Of a DNA stretch of 10,826 nt, positions 1-6,994 are shown piece after piece. A program made the translations under genes and the position numbers. Under the pieces are notes generated by a model, which did no database searches, had not been told where the DNA came from, and saw nothing but the letters and a program-made list of their open reading frames with translations. Source of the stretch: PBB1 sp040400875 (lineage in GTDB: Bacteria; Pseudomonadota; Gammaproteobacteria; Burkholderiales; Burkholderiaceae_C); NCBI GenBank assembly GCA_040400875.1, contig JBBAPK010000057.1, forward strand, positions 1 to 10,826, in the 5' to 3' direction. Within the stretch, counting starts at the first letter, position 1, and each line of letters starts with the position of its first letter.

Positions 1-1
1 G

Positions 2-97
2 CAGCCGACCACGGTGGTCGATCTGAGCAGTGATCCGCCGGTGCTGGTGCGCATGGGCCGCGGCGACCCGGCCACGCTGGGCCTTCAGGCCGAATGA
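2..97 (+). CDS. Partial: C-terminus of a Sua5/YciO/YrdC-type L-threonylcarbamoyladenylate synthase
   Basis: Only the last 31 residues and the TGA stop lie in the window; the start is off the left edge. The readable tail begins QPTTVVDLSSDPPVLVRMGR and ends GLQAE. A PTTVVDL stretch followed a few residues later by a V-R-x-G-R-G-D segment is the usual end of the YrdC/Sua5 domain. The family makes threonylcarbamoyl-AMP from threonine, bicarbonate and ATP for the t6A37 modification of ANN-decoding tRNAs. The related YciO branch has a less certain role, and 31 residues cannot separate the two. Only 12 bp separate its stop from the stop of the convergent gene at 110-472, with no visible terminator between them. 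Confidence 0.7.
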   Translation, partial: QPTTVVDLSSDPPVLVRMGRGDPATLGLQAE

Positions 98-109
98 GCG
101 CGCGGTGGC

Positions 110-472
110 TCAGCGGCTCGCCAGAGTCCTGGCCACGCGCTCGGCGTTAAAGCCCACCTGACGCTCGCCGCGCACCAGCAGCGTGGGCGTGCCGGGCGCG
201 CCCTGGGCCTGGTAGGCATCGGCGCAGGCGGTGTCGCGCTCGATGAAGCACTCGCTGAAACTCACCCGGTGCTTTTCGAACCAGCGCCGCGCGATGGTGC
301 AGTAGACGCACTGCTCGGACGACAGCATCACGATGTCGCCCGGCCGCGCGGCAGCGGCCAGCTCGTCGCCGATCGCCCGCTGCGTTCGACCCGTCCACCA
401 CTGGAACGCAACAAACACCACGGCGGCCAGCAGCAGCGGCACCAGCCAGCCACGGCGACGCGATGCGCTCAT
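110..472 (-). CDS. Membrane-anchored glutaredoxin-like thiol-disulfide protein
   Basis: The protein has 120 residues. Arg-rich residues 5-7 precede a hydrophobic segment (about 9-26, LVPLLLAAVVFVAF), which reads as an N-terminal anchor or uncleaved signal. By the positive-inside rule the rest would face the periplasm. The soluble part is a short thioredoxin fold: IVMLSSEQCVYC carries the redox pair C55-x-x-C58, and GTPTLLV supplies the cis-proline loop (T95-P96). Two further cysteines, C75 and C83, could form a second disulfide. The length suits a glutaredoxin or NrdH-like domain plus anchor. The start codon overlaps the plsY stop as ATGA (469-472), so translation is probably coupled to plsY. 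The substrate cannot be told from sequence. The fold is fairly sure; the periplasmic location is inferred. Confidence 0.8.
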   Translation of the reverse strand: MSASRRRGWLVPLLLAAVVFVAFQWWTGRTQRAIGDELAAAARPGDIVMLSSEQCVYCTIARRWFEKHRVSFSECFIERDTACADAYQAQGAPGTPTLLVRGERQVGFNAERVARTLASR

Positions 473-1098
473 GTCTGATCGGTTGGAGCGGCCTTCTGGC
501 CGATGCGGCTTTCGGTGCCGTCAAGCAGCTTGCGGATGTTGCCGCTGTGCCGCCACACCACCAGCGCCGCCAGCACCGCGCAGACGATGGTGGTTGGCCC
601 GAAGCCCCAGATGAGCCACTGGTAAAACGGCGCGAACACCGCCGCCACGATGGCCGCCAACGACGAGTAGCGGGTGAAGTACGCCACCATCACCCAGCTG
701 ATCAGCGTGGCCACACCGAGCAGCGGGTTCAGCCCCAGCAGCAAGCCCGCACCCGTGGCCACGCCCTTGCCGCCCTTGAAGCCGAAAAACACCGGCCACA
801 AGTGCCCGACAAAAGCCGCCAGACCGACCAGCGCTGCGCTGCCTTCGCCCAAGCCGTAGGGTTCGCCGAATGCGACCACGGCCAACACTGGAATGAAGCC
901 CTTGAGGGCGTCCATCACCAGCGTCAGGATCGCGGCCTTCTTGTTGCCCGAGCGCAGCACATTGGTCGCGCCCGGGTTGCCCGAGCCGTAGGCGCGGGGG
1001 TCGTCCAGCCCCATCAGGCGGCTGACCACCACCGCAAACGAGATCGAGCCGATCAGATAACCCAGCAAGGCGGCGATCAAGGGCAAGGTCAAATCCAT
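469..1098 (-). CDS. plsY: Glycerol-3-phosphate acyltransferase PlsY
   Basis: PlsY is an inner-membrane enzyme that moves the acyl group of acyl-phosphate (made by PlsX) onto sn-glycerol 3-phosphate, giving lysophosphatidate, the first step of phospholipid synthesis. The 209-residue protein starts MDLTLPLIAALLGYLIGSIS and has about five hydrophobic helices. All three family motifs are visible: GSGNPGATNVLR (38-49), FKGGKGVATGAG (107-118) and HSGNIRKLLDGTE (184-196). The frame stays open upstream to 1314 but there overlaps ybaK. The ATG at 1098 is preferred because the protein then begins exactly where the family does; no strong ribosome site precedes it. It lies 88 bp downstream of ybaK and overlaps the glutaredoxin-like gene by 4 bp. 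Confidence 0.96.
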   Translation of the reverse strand: MDLTLPLIAALLGYLIGSISFAVVVSRLMGLDDPRAYGSGNPGATNVLRSGNKKAAILTLVMDALKGFIPVLAVVAFGEPYGLGEGSAALVGLAAFVGHLWPVFFGFKGGKGVATGAGLLLGLNPLLGVATLISWVMVAYFTRYSSLAAIVAAVFAPFYQWLIWGFGPTTIVCAVLAALVVWRHSGNIRKLLDGTESRIGQKAAPTDQT

Positions 1099-1186
1099 GG
1101 GGCATCGGCGAGGGCGAGGGTGTGGGTGCAGTTGTGGGTCAAAGGCGGCAAGCAGATTCTGGGCCTTGACGAGTGAGGCGGCATCC

Positions 1187-1714
1187 TCAGCGCTGAGACC
1201 TCGACGGCCCCTGGGGCGCCACTGCGCCGCCGGTGGCGCACTGCACCGGACGCGCGCCCAGCACGGTGACGAGCACCTTGGGATCGATGCCCACGAGGTA
1301 GCCGCGCTGCCCACCGTTGATGTAGATCAGCGGCAGCTCGAGCACGGTGGCCTCGACATAAACCGGCATCGCCTTGCGGGTGCCGAACGGCGAGGTGCCG
1401 CCCACCTGATAGCCGCTGTGGCGCTCGGCCACCTCGGGCTTGCAGTTGTGTACCTTCTTGGCGTTGATCTGGCGCGCGAGGTTCTTGGTGCTGACCTGAA
1501 AGTCGCCGTGCATCAGCACGAGGAGCGGCTGGCCGGTGTCGTCTTCCATCACCAGGGTCTTGACCACCTGATGCTCGTCAACGGCCAGCTGACGCGACGA
1601 CTCGGCCGTGCCGCCGTTGTCGACGTAGTCATAGACGTGCTCTGAATAAAAAACCGCTCGGCGCTTGAGCACCTGCGTGGCGGGGGTTTCGCTGACGTGT
1701 TCCTTGCGCGACAT
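1187..1714 (-). CDS. ybaK: Cys-tRNA(Pro)/Cys-tRNA(Cys) deacylase YbaK/EbsC
   Basis: YbaK hydrolyses Cys-tRNA(Pro) formed by mistake by prolyl-tRNA synthetase, acting in trans. The 175-residue protein begins MSRKEHVSETPATQ and keeps the YbaK core: GGTAESSRQLAVDEHQVVKT, in which K52 is the conserved lysine of the VVKTL motif; HGDFQVSTKNLAR (69-81); and the glycine-rich VGGTSPFGTRKAMPV loop (104-118). The last 20 or so residues (PQGPSRSQR end) are a poorly conserved tail. It is the first gene of the minus-strand group with plsY and diverges from prfB. No clear Shine-Dalgarno sequence precedes the ATG; a 12-codon micro-ORF ends 4 nt upstream. Confidence 0.95.
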   Translation of the reverse strand: MSRKEHVSETPATQVLKRRAVFYSEHVYDYVDNGGTAESSRQLAVDEHQVVKTLVMEDDTGQPLLVLMHGDFQVSTKNLARQINAKKVHNCKPEVAERHSGYQVGGTSPFGTRKAMPVYVEATVLELPLIYINGGQRGYLVGIDPKVLVTVLGARPVQCATGGAVAPQGPSRSQR

Positions 1715-1858
1715 GGGATCAGGCGCGAAAGCGCACGGGCGTCTCGGTTGGGTTCATGCCTGCATTCTCGACTGTGCCGGGCAGCCGTCTTGGCGGGCTC
1801 GCCCGGCGGGTCGCGTGAGACAATCGACTCTCTGAAAACCGACTGAAAAACCCCCGTC
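1715..1858. promoter_or_regulatory. Divergent intergenic region ybaK / prfB
   Basis: These 144 bp must hold the start signals of both flanking genes. A self-complementary GCGC-GAAA-GCGC stem-loop sits at 1723-1734, just upstream of the ybaK start. A small dyad CGGGC-TC-GCCCG lies near 1794-1806. GACAAT at 1819-1824 is a possible -10 for prfB, but I see no well-spaced -35 partner, so I do not call a promoter. On the minus strand, 1757-1719 reads as a micro-ORF (MNPTETPVRFRA) ending just before ybaK. Confidence 0.35.
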
Positions 1859-2963
1859 ATGGACATCGAACAAGTCAACGCGATCAGCCACCATCTGGCC
1901 GATCTGAGCCAGCGCACGATAGACCTCCGGGGGTATCTTTGACTACGATCGCAAAGCTCTGCGACTGAACGAAGTCAACGCCGCGCTCGAGAACCCGAGC
2001 GTGTGGAACGAGCCCAAGCGGGCACAGGAACTGGGGCGCGAAAAGCGCGCGCTCGAGACGGTGGTCGAGACCATCAAGCACCTCACCAGCAACCTCGCGG
2101 ACAACACCGAGTTGTTCGACATGTCGAAGGCCGAAGACGACTTCGACGGCATCCTGGCCATCCAAGCCGAAACTGCCAAGCTCGAGGAATCGGTGGCGCA
2201 GCTCGAGTTCCGGCGCATGTTCAACAACCCGGCCGACCCGAGCAACTGCTTCATCGACATCCAGGCCGGCGCCGGTGGCACCGAAGCGTGCGACTGGGCC
2301 AGCATGCTGCTGCGCCAGTACCTCAAGTACTGCGAGCGCAAGGGCTTCAAGGCCACGCTCGAAGACGAAACCGCAGGTGACGTGGCCGGCATCAAAAGTG
2401 CCACCATCAAGGTCGAGGGCGAATACGCCTTTGGTCTGCTGCGCACCGAAACCGGCGTGCACCGTCTGGTGCGCAAGAGCCCGTTCGATTCGGCCGGTGG
2501 TCGCCACACCAGCTTTGCCAGCCTGTTCGTCTACCCCGAGGTCGACGACTCGATCGAAATCGAGATCAACCCGTCGGATGTGCGCACCGACACCTTCCGA
2601 GCCAGCGGCGCCGGCGGCCAGCACATCAACAAGACCGACTCGGCGGTGCGCCTGACACACATCCCCACGGGCATCGTGGTGCAGTGTCAGGACGGTCGCA
2701 GCCAGCACAGCAACCGTGACGTCGCCTGGAAGCGCCTGCGCTCGCGGCTGTACGACTTCGAGGTGCGCAAACGCATGGAAGAGCAACAAAAGCTCGAAGA
2801 CACCAAGACCGACGTGGGTTGGGGCCACCAGATTCGCAGCTACGTGCTCGACCAAAGCCGCATCAAGGACCTGCGCACCGGCTACGAGGTCTCGGCCACG
2901 CAAAAGGTGCTCGACGGCGACCTGGATCCCTTCATCGAAGCCAGTCTGAAGCAAGGCGTCTGA
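1859..2963 (+). CDS. prfB: Peptide chain release factor 2 (programmed +1 frameshift)
   Basis: RF2 releases the finished peptide at UGA and UAA. Translation begins at ATG 1859 (MDIEQVNAISHHLADL) and meets an in-frame TGA at 1940-1942 after 27 codons. It continues after a +1 shift as DYDRKALRLNEVN from 1941, giving 367 residues, normal for RF2. Visible motifs are SPF (in RKSPFDSAGGRHTSF), the RF2 stop-recognition tripeptide, and GGQ in ASGAGGQHINKTDS, the catalytic loop entering the peptidyl-transferase centre. RSQHSNRDVAWKRLRSRLY follows, as in the family. pepN starts 2 nt after the stop. Any gene caller that ignores the shift will start this gene too late (for example at 2001) and lose the N-terminus. 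Confidence 0.97.
1928..1943 (+). promoter_or_regulatory. RF2 autoregulatory +1 frameshift site
   Basis: The bases read CGG GGG TAT CTT TGA C. This is the known prfB recoding signal: an internal Shine-Dalgarno-like G run, a short spacer, the slippery CTT, and the TGA. When RF2 is scarce the ribosome pauses at UGA, peptidyl-tRNA(Leu) slips from CUU to UUU, and translation continues at GAC (1941). When RF2 is plentiful, translation stops there. Compared with the E. coli site (AGGGGG, from memory) the G run here is preceded by C rather than A. Confidence 0.95.
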
Positions 2964-2965
2964 CC

Positions 2966-5485
2966 ATGCGTGACCACACCGCCCCCCTGATCCGCCGCGA
3001 GGACTACGTCGCGCCGGCGTTCTGGATCAAGACCGTCGATCTGGCCTTCGACCTGGACGCGACGCGCACGCTGGTCACCAGCCGCATGCTGATCGAGCGC
3101 AACCCGGCCGTGCCTTCGCAGGCCTTGCGGCTGCATGGCGACGACCTGATGGTGCTGCGCGTGCTGGCCAACGGGCAAAGCGTGTCGTTCCGTCAGGAGG
3201 ACGGCTTTCTGGTGGTTGAGGGTCTGCCCGACGAGCCCTTCACGCTCGAGATCCGCAACACCTGCGCGCCCGACAAAAACACGCAGCTGTCGGGCCTGTA
3301 CACCTCGAGCGGCGGGCTGTTCACGCAGTGCGAGGCCGAGGGCTTTCGCCGCATCACCTATTTCCTTGACCGGCCTGATGTGATGTCGGTGTTCACTGTC
3401 ACGCTGCGCGCGAGCAAGGCGGTCTATCCGGTGCTGCTGAGCAACGGCAATCTGGTGGAGCAAACCGATCTGGAAGGCGGGCGCCATCAAGCCGTGTGGC
3501 ATGACCCCTTTCCCAAGCCGAGCTACCTGTTCGCGTTGGTGGCCGCCGATCTGGTGGCGCGCGAGCAGCGCATTCGCACCCGTGCTGGGCGCGATCACCT
3601 GCTGCAGATCTATGTGCGGCGTGGCGATCTCGACAAGACCGAGCACGCCATGAATTCGCTGATCGCCAGCGTGGTGTGGGACGAGGCGCGCTTCAAGCTG
3701 CCGCTGGATCTGGACCGCTTCATGATCGTGGCGGTGGGCGACTTCAACATGGGCGCCATGGAGAACAAGGGGTTGAACATCTTCAACACCAAGTTCGTGC
3801 TGGCCAGCCCCGCCACCGCCACCGACATCGACTACGCCGGCATCGAAAGCGTGGTCGGCCACGAGTACTTTCACAACTGGACCGGCAACCGCATCACCTG
3901 CCGCGACTGGTTCCAGCTGAGCCTGAAAGAAGGCCTGACTGTGTTTCGCGATCAGGAATTCAGCATGGACATGGCGGGCAGCGACACAGCTCGTGCCGTC
4001 AAGCGCATCGAAGACGTGCGCCAGCTGCGCCAGATGCAGTTCCCCGAGGACGCCGGTCCGATGGCGCATCCGGTGCGCCCCGACAGCTATCAGCAGATCA
4101 ACAACTTCTACACCGCCACCGTCTACGAAAAAGGCGCCGAGGTGGTTCGCATGATGCAAACGCTGGTCGGCCGCGAGGGCTTCGCGCGCGGAATGACGCT
4201 GTATTTCGAGCGCCACGACGGCCAGGCCGTGACCTGCGACGACTTCGCGCAGGCGATTGCCGACGCCAACCCGCAAAGCGAACTCGCTGTGCATCTGGCG
4301 CAGTTCAAACGCTGGTATTCGCAGCCGGGCACCCCGCACCTGAATGCCAGCGGCAGCTACGACGCTGCGGCGCGCGCTTACACGTTGACGGTCGAGCAGT
4401 CGGCGCGCGGCGGCGAGCCCTTCGTGGTACCGCTGGCCATGGGGCTGGTGGGCCGCGACGGCCAGGCGCTGCCGCTGCGCCTGCATGGCGAGATCGGCGA
4501 GGCGTGCTTCGAGCGCGTGCTGGTGCTCAACGCTGCGAGCAGCAGCCACACCTTCGTCGACATCGACAGCGAGCCGGTGCCTTCGCTGCTGCGCGGCTTT
4601 TCGGCGCCGGTGATCCTGGGCGACAAGCTGAGCGATGCCGATCTGCTGGTGCTGCTGCGCCATGACAGCGACGCCTTCAACCGCTGGGAGGCCGCACAGC
4701 GGCTGGCGCTCAACCGGCTGCTGGCAGCTTCGCAGTGCGACACGCCGCTGCTGCTCGACGATGCCTTCGTCGAAGCCCTGCGCGCCACTCTGCGCGATGC
4801 GTCACTCGATGCGGCCTTCAAGGAACTGGTGCTGACGCTGCCCAGCGAATCCTATGTGGCTGAAAACCTTGTGGTGGTCGACCCGCAGCGCATCCACACC
4901 GCACGCGAAGCGATGCGCTCGCAACTGGCCACCGAGCTGCGCGACGACTGGGCGTGGGCGTTCGAAGCCCATCAGGTGGTTGGCGGCTACTCGCCGGATC
5001 CGGTGTCGTCGGGCCGTCGTGCGCTGGCCAATCTGGCGCTGTCGATGCTGTGCCTGGATGCGGTGGCGCAAGGCGATGCCATCTGGCCCGGCCGCGCCTA
5101 TCAGCGCTTCAAGGATGCATCGAACATGACCGACCGCATCGGCGCGCTNNNNNNNNNNNNNNNNNNNNNNNNNNNNNNNNNNNNNNNNNNNNNNNNNNNN
5201 NNNNNNNNNNNNNNNNNNNNNNNNNNNNNNNNNNNNNNNNNNNNNNNNCCGGCGGCCTTTCACCGCAGCGATGCGGCCGGCTATGTGTTCTGGGCCGATC
5301 GGGTGCTGGAGCTCGATGCCTTCAACCCGCAACTGGCAGCCCGAATGGCCCGCATCATGGACCGCTGGTGCCGGCTGGCCGAACCGTTCCGCAGTGGCGC
5401 GCGCGAAGCGCTGAGCCGCGTGGCCGCCAAACCCGATCTGTCGAGCGATGTGCGCGAAATCATCTCGCGCGCGCTGCTGGCCTGA
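2966..5485 (+). CDS. pepN: Aminopeptidase N (M1 family zinc metallopeptidase), interrupted by an assembly gap
   Basis: PepN removes N-terminal residues from peptides in the cytosol. Starting at ATG 2966 (MRDHTAPLIRREDYVAPAFW), the frame spans 839 codons, including the N run. The exopeptidase motif GAMEN is at residues 263-267. The zinc site HEYFH is at 299-303, with the third ligand E322 in LKEGLTVF. The transition-state tyrosine is Y387 in VYEKGAEV. Order and spacing match E. coli-type PepN closely, up to the C-terminal helical domain (PAAFHRSDAAGY onward). The frame is open upstream to 2819, but that part overlaps prfB and lies outside the family, so 2966 is the start. It follows prfB by 2 nt and precedes fbp by 12 nt, so the three are probably cotranscribed. 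Residues 729-761 are unknown; the true protein is probably longer (see findings). Confidence 0.96.
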   Translation: MRDHTAPLIRREDYVAPAFWIKTVDLAFDLDATRTLVTSRMLIERNPAVPSQALRLHGDDLMVLRVLANGQSVSFRQEDGFLVVEGLPDEPFTLEIRNTCAPDKNTQLSGLYTSSGGLFTQCEAEGFRRITYFLDRPDVMSVFTVTLRASKAVYPVLLSNGNLVEQTDLEGGRHQAVWHDPFPKPSYLFALVAADLVAREQRIRTRAGRDHLLQIYVRRGDLDKTEHAMNSLIASVVWDEARFKLPLDLDRFMIVAVGDFNMGAMENKGLNIFNTKFVLASPATATDIDYAGIESVVGHEYFHNWTGNRITCRDWFQLSLKEGLTVFRDQEFSMDMAGSDTARAVKRIEDVRQLRQMQFPEDAGPMAHPVRPDSYQQINNFYTATVYEKGAEVVRMMQTLVGREGFARGMTLYFERHDGQAVTCDDFAQAIADANPQSELAVHLAQFKRWYSQPGTPHLNASGSYDAAARAYTLTVEQSARGGEPFVVPLAMGLVGRDGQALPLRLHGEIGEACFERVLVLNAASSSHTFVDIDSEPVPSLLRGFSAPVILGDKLSDADLLVLLRHDSDAFNRWEAAQRLALNRLLAASQCDTPLLLDDAFVEALRATLRDASLDAAFKELVLTLPSESYVAENLVVVDPQRIHTAREAMRSQLATELRDDWAWAFEAHQVVGGYSPDPVSSGRRALANLALSMLCLDAVAQGDAIWPGRAYQRFKDASNMTDRIGAXXXXXXXXXXXXXXXXXXXXXXXXXXXXXXXXXXPAAFHRSDAAGYVFWADRVLELDAFNPQLAARMARIMDRWCRLAEPFRSGAREALSRVAAKPDLSSDVREIISRALLA
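5149..5248. other. Assembly gap, 100 N
   Basis: This is exactly 100 unknown bases inside pepN. The reading frame happens to continue across it, but a round 100 is a common scaffolding placeholder and need not be the real length. Confidence 0.99.
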
Positions 5486-5497
5486 AGGAGCCTTCTC

Positions 5498-6508
5498 ATG
5501 AGCAAGCAAGTCAGCCTGACCCAGTACCTGATCGAGCAGCAGCGGCTGCACGACAACATTCCGGCCCAGTTGCGGCTGCTGATCGAAGTGGTGGCGCGAG
5601 CGTGCAAGCGCATCAGCATCAGCGTCAACAAGGGCGCGCTCGGCGACGTGCTGGGCACCGCCCACACCGAAAACGTGCAGGGCGAAATTCAAAAGAAGCT
5701 CGACATCATCGCCAACGAGGTGCTGATCGAGGCCAATGAATGGGGCGGCCACCTGGCCGCCATGGCCAGCGAGGAGATGGAAGACATCTACCCGGTGCCC
5801 AACCGCTTTCCCCAGGGCGAATACCTGCTGCTGTTCGACCCGCTTGACGGCTCGAGCAACATCGATGTGAACGTGAGCATCGGCACCATCTTTTCGGTGC
5901 TCAAGCGTGACGACTCGGGCGGCGCGGTGAGCCAGGCTGACTTTCTGCAGCCCGGGCGCCAGCAGGCCGCCGCCGGCTACTGCGTGTATGGCCCGCAGAC
6001 CACGCTGGTGCTGACGCTGGGCGCCGGCGTGGCGATGTTCACCCTGGACCGCGAGCAGGGCTCTTTCGTGCTGATCGAAGACGGCGTGCGCATCCCCGAA
6101 GACACCAAAGAGTTCGCCATCAACATGAGCAACCTGCGCCACTGGGCACCGCCCATGCGGCGCTACATCGACGAATGCCTGGCCGGCCGCGAAGGCGTGC
6201 GCGGCAAGGACTTCAACATGCGCTGGATTGCCAGCATGGTGGCCGATGTGCACCGCATCCTGTGCCGCGGCGGCGTCTTCATGTACCCGTGGGACCAGCG
6301 CGAGCCTGAAAAAGCCGGCAAGCTGCGTTTGATGTACGAGGCCAACCCGATGGGCTTCATCGTCGAGCAGGCGGGCGGCGCGGCCACCAACGGCCAGCAA
6401 CGCATACTCGACATCGCACCCGACGCGCTGCACCAACGCGTGAGCGTGATGCTCGGCTCCAAGAACGAAGTCGAGCGCGTGACCCGCTATCACCAAGAGG
6501 CCCTCTGA
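5498..6508 (+). CDS. fbp: Fructose-1,6-bisphosphatase, class I
   Basis: FBPase hydrolyses fructose 1,6-bisphosphate to fructose 6-phosphate, the irreversible step of gluconeogenesis (and of the Calvin cycle where present), in the cytosol with Mg2+. The 336-residue protein matches class I length and layout. The metal and phosphate site DPLDGSSNID begins at D114, NEWGGHLAAMASEEMEDIY supplies upstream acidic ligands, and RWIASMVADVHRIL plus GGVFMYPWD lead into the C-terminal substrate-binding half. AAGGAG at 5485-5490, which shares its first A with the pepN stop, stands 7 nt before the ATG and is the best ribosome site in the cluster. The gene is last in prfB-pepN-fbp; the tRNA-Thr gene begins 31 nt after its stop. 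No Calvin-cycle genes are in view, so its metabolic setting is open. Confidence 0.97.
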   Translation: MSKQVSLTQYLIEQQRLHDNIPAQLRLLIEVVARACKRISISVNKGALGDVLGTAHTENVQGEIQKKLDIIANEVLIEANEWGGHLAAMASEEMEDIYPVPNRFPQGEYLLLFDPLDGSSNIDVNVSIGTIFSVLKRDDSGGAVSQADFLQPGRQQAAAGYCVYGPQTTLVLTLGAGVAMFTLDREQGSFVLIEDGVRIPEDTKEFAINMSNLRHWAPPMRRYIDECLAGREGVRGKDFNMRWIASMVADVHRILCRGGVFMYPWDQREPEKAGKLRLMYEANPMGFIVEQAGGAATNGQQRILDIAPDALHQRVSVMLGSKNEVERVTRYHQEAL

Positions 6509-6517
6509 CCCCACCTG

Positions 6518-6536
6518 GCCCCCTATACTTTGGGGC
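6518..6536 (+). promoter_or_regulatory. Candidate -10 box for tRNA-Thr inside a small dyad
   Basis: TATACT (6524-6529) is a good -10 match, about 10 nt before the tRNA 5' end. It sits in the loop of an inverted repeat, GCCCC (6518-6522) with GGGGC (6532-6536). No good -35 is found at 16-18 bp, so read-through from fbp is an equal possibility. Confidence 0.35.
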
Positions 6537-6539
6537 TTC

Positions 6540-6615
6540 GCCGGTGTAGCTCAGTTGGTAGAGCAGCTCATTCGTAATGAGAAGGTCGAGGGTTCGATTC
6601 CTTTCTCCGGCACCA
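6540..6615 (+). tRNA. tRNA-Thr (anticodon CGT)
   Basis: The 76-nt gene folds as a standard cloverleaf and decodes ACG. The D arm is GCTC-AGTTGGTA-GAGC. The anticodon loop TTCGTAA carries CGT at 6573-6575. The variable loop is AGGTC, the T loop is TTCGATT, the discriminator is A6612, and CCA is encoded at 6613-6615. The 27:43 G-A mismatch in the anticodon stem is also present in E. coli tRNA-Thr(CGT) as I recall it. The acceptor stem has one odd pair: T6 (6545) faces T67 (6606). The T stem contains two G-U pairs. A terminator follows within 20 nt. Confidence 0.95.
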
Positions 6616-6632
6616 GTCCAATTAAGCACTTG

Positions 6633-6663
6633 GCCCCGTTCACAAGACGGGGCTTTGTTGTTT
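6633..6663 (+). terminator. Rho-independent terminator after tRNA-Thr
   Basis: A perfect 7-bp stem, GCCCCGT (6633-6639) with ACGGGGC (6647-6653), encloses loop TCACAAG and is followed by TTTGTTGTTT. It ends the fbp/tRNA transcription unit. Confidence 0.85.
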
Positions 6664-6696
6664 CTGGGATGTCACTGTGGGTGGTTGAGACGCCAG

Positions 6697-6819
6697 CCCT
6701 CACCCTGGCCCTCTCCCACAGGTGGGAGAGGGAGCTTGAACAGCCATCTCCCGCGACGCGTGAGATGGGGCTTGCATTGGCTCCCTCTCCCGCTGGGCGG
6801 GAGAGGGCAGGGGTGAGGG
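6697..6819 (+). repeat. Palindromic GC-rich repeat, copy 1 (REP/MITE-like)
   Basis: This is a 123-bp intergenic element. Its ends, CCCTCACCC and GGGTGAGGG, are inverted repeats; including the next bases, about 19 of 21 positions match. Inside lie three hairpins: CCCTCTCCCAC/GTGGGAGAGGG (from 6709), CATCTC/GAGATG (near 6745-6767) and CCCTCTCCCGC-TGG-GCGGGAGAGGG (6783-6807). The 85 bp from 6709 to 6793 are identical to 7708-7792 in copy 2. There is no coding capacity beyond shadow frames. Similar palindromes are common in Burkholderiales and xanthomonads, from memory. It sits between the tRNA terminator and the PEP-CTERM gene. Confidence 0.9.
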
Positions 6820-6866
6820 TGGCGGCCCGCCGAGTGCGGACTTTTTCTTGCCCACCCCATGCAAAA

Positions 6867-6882
6867 CCCCCTATTCAGGGGG
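6867..6882 (+). promoter_or_regulatory. Inverted repeat upstream of the PEP-CTERM gene, candidate operator
   Basis: CCCCCT-ATTC-AGGGGG has perfect 6-bp arms around a 4-bp centre, 112 bp before the start codon of the PEP-CTERM gene. It is unrelated to the neighbouring CCCTCTCCC repeats. Its form suits a dimeric activator such as a LuxR/NarL-type regulator. A weak -10-like GACATT lies at 6907-6912, so an activator site near -45 would fit. The regulator is unknown. Confidence 0.4.
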
Positions 6883-6994
6883 GTGTTCAGCCGCAGCCTT
6901 TTCCACGACATTAGCAGGGTGTTTCAACGGAGCCTCGCGCAGAACACATCAATCCCAACCAGCACCAAGACGCTGGACACAGGAGAGCACCAAC

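Noticed and set aside
469..1314. A 281-residue version of PlsY starting at 1314
   Set aside because: The extra N-terminus overlaps ybaK and has no PlsY-like sequence; the family start is the ATG at 1098.
1790..1824. prfB promoter TTGGCG ... GACAAT
   Set aside because: The spacing is 23 bp, too long for a normal sigma-70 promoter.
2819..2965. A longer PepN starting inside prfB
   Set aside because: This stretch is the end of prfB read in another frame; PepN homology starts at 2966.
2882..6514. Long minus-strand frames opposite pepN and fbp
   Set aside because: These are antisense shadows typical of high-GC genes; their His/Ala/Gln-rich products match no family, and the + strand genes are certain.
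6555..6914. Open frames across the tRNA and repeat copy 1 on both strands
   Set aside because: They run through the tRNA, the terminator and the palindromes; the Pro/Ser/Arg-rich products come from repeat composition.
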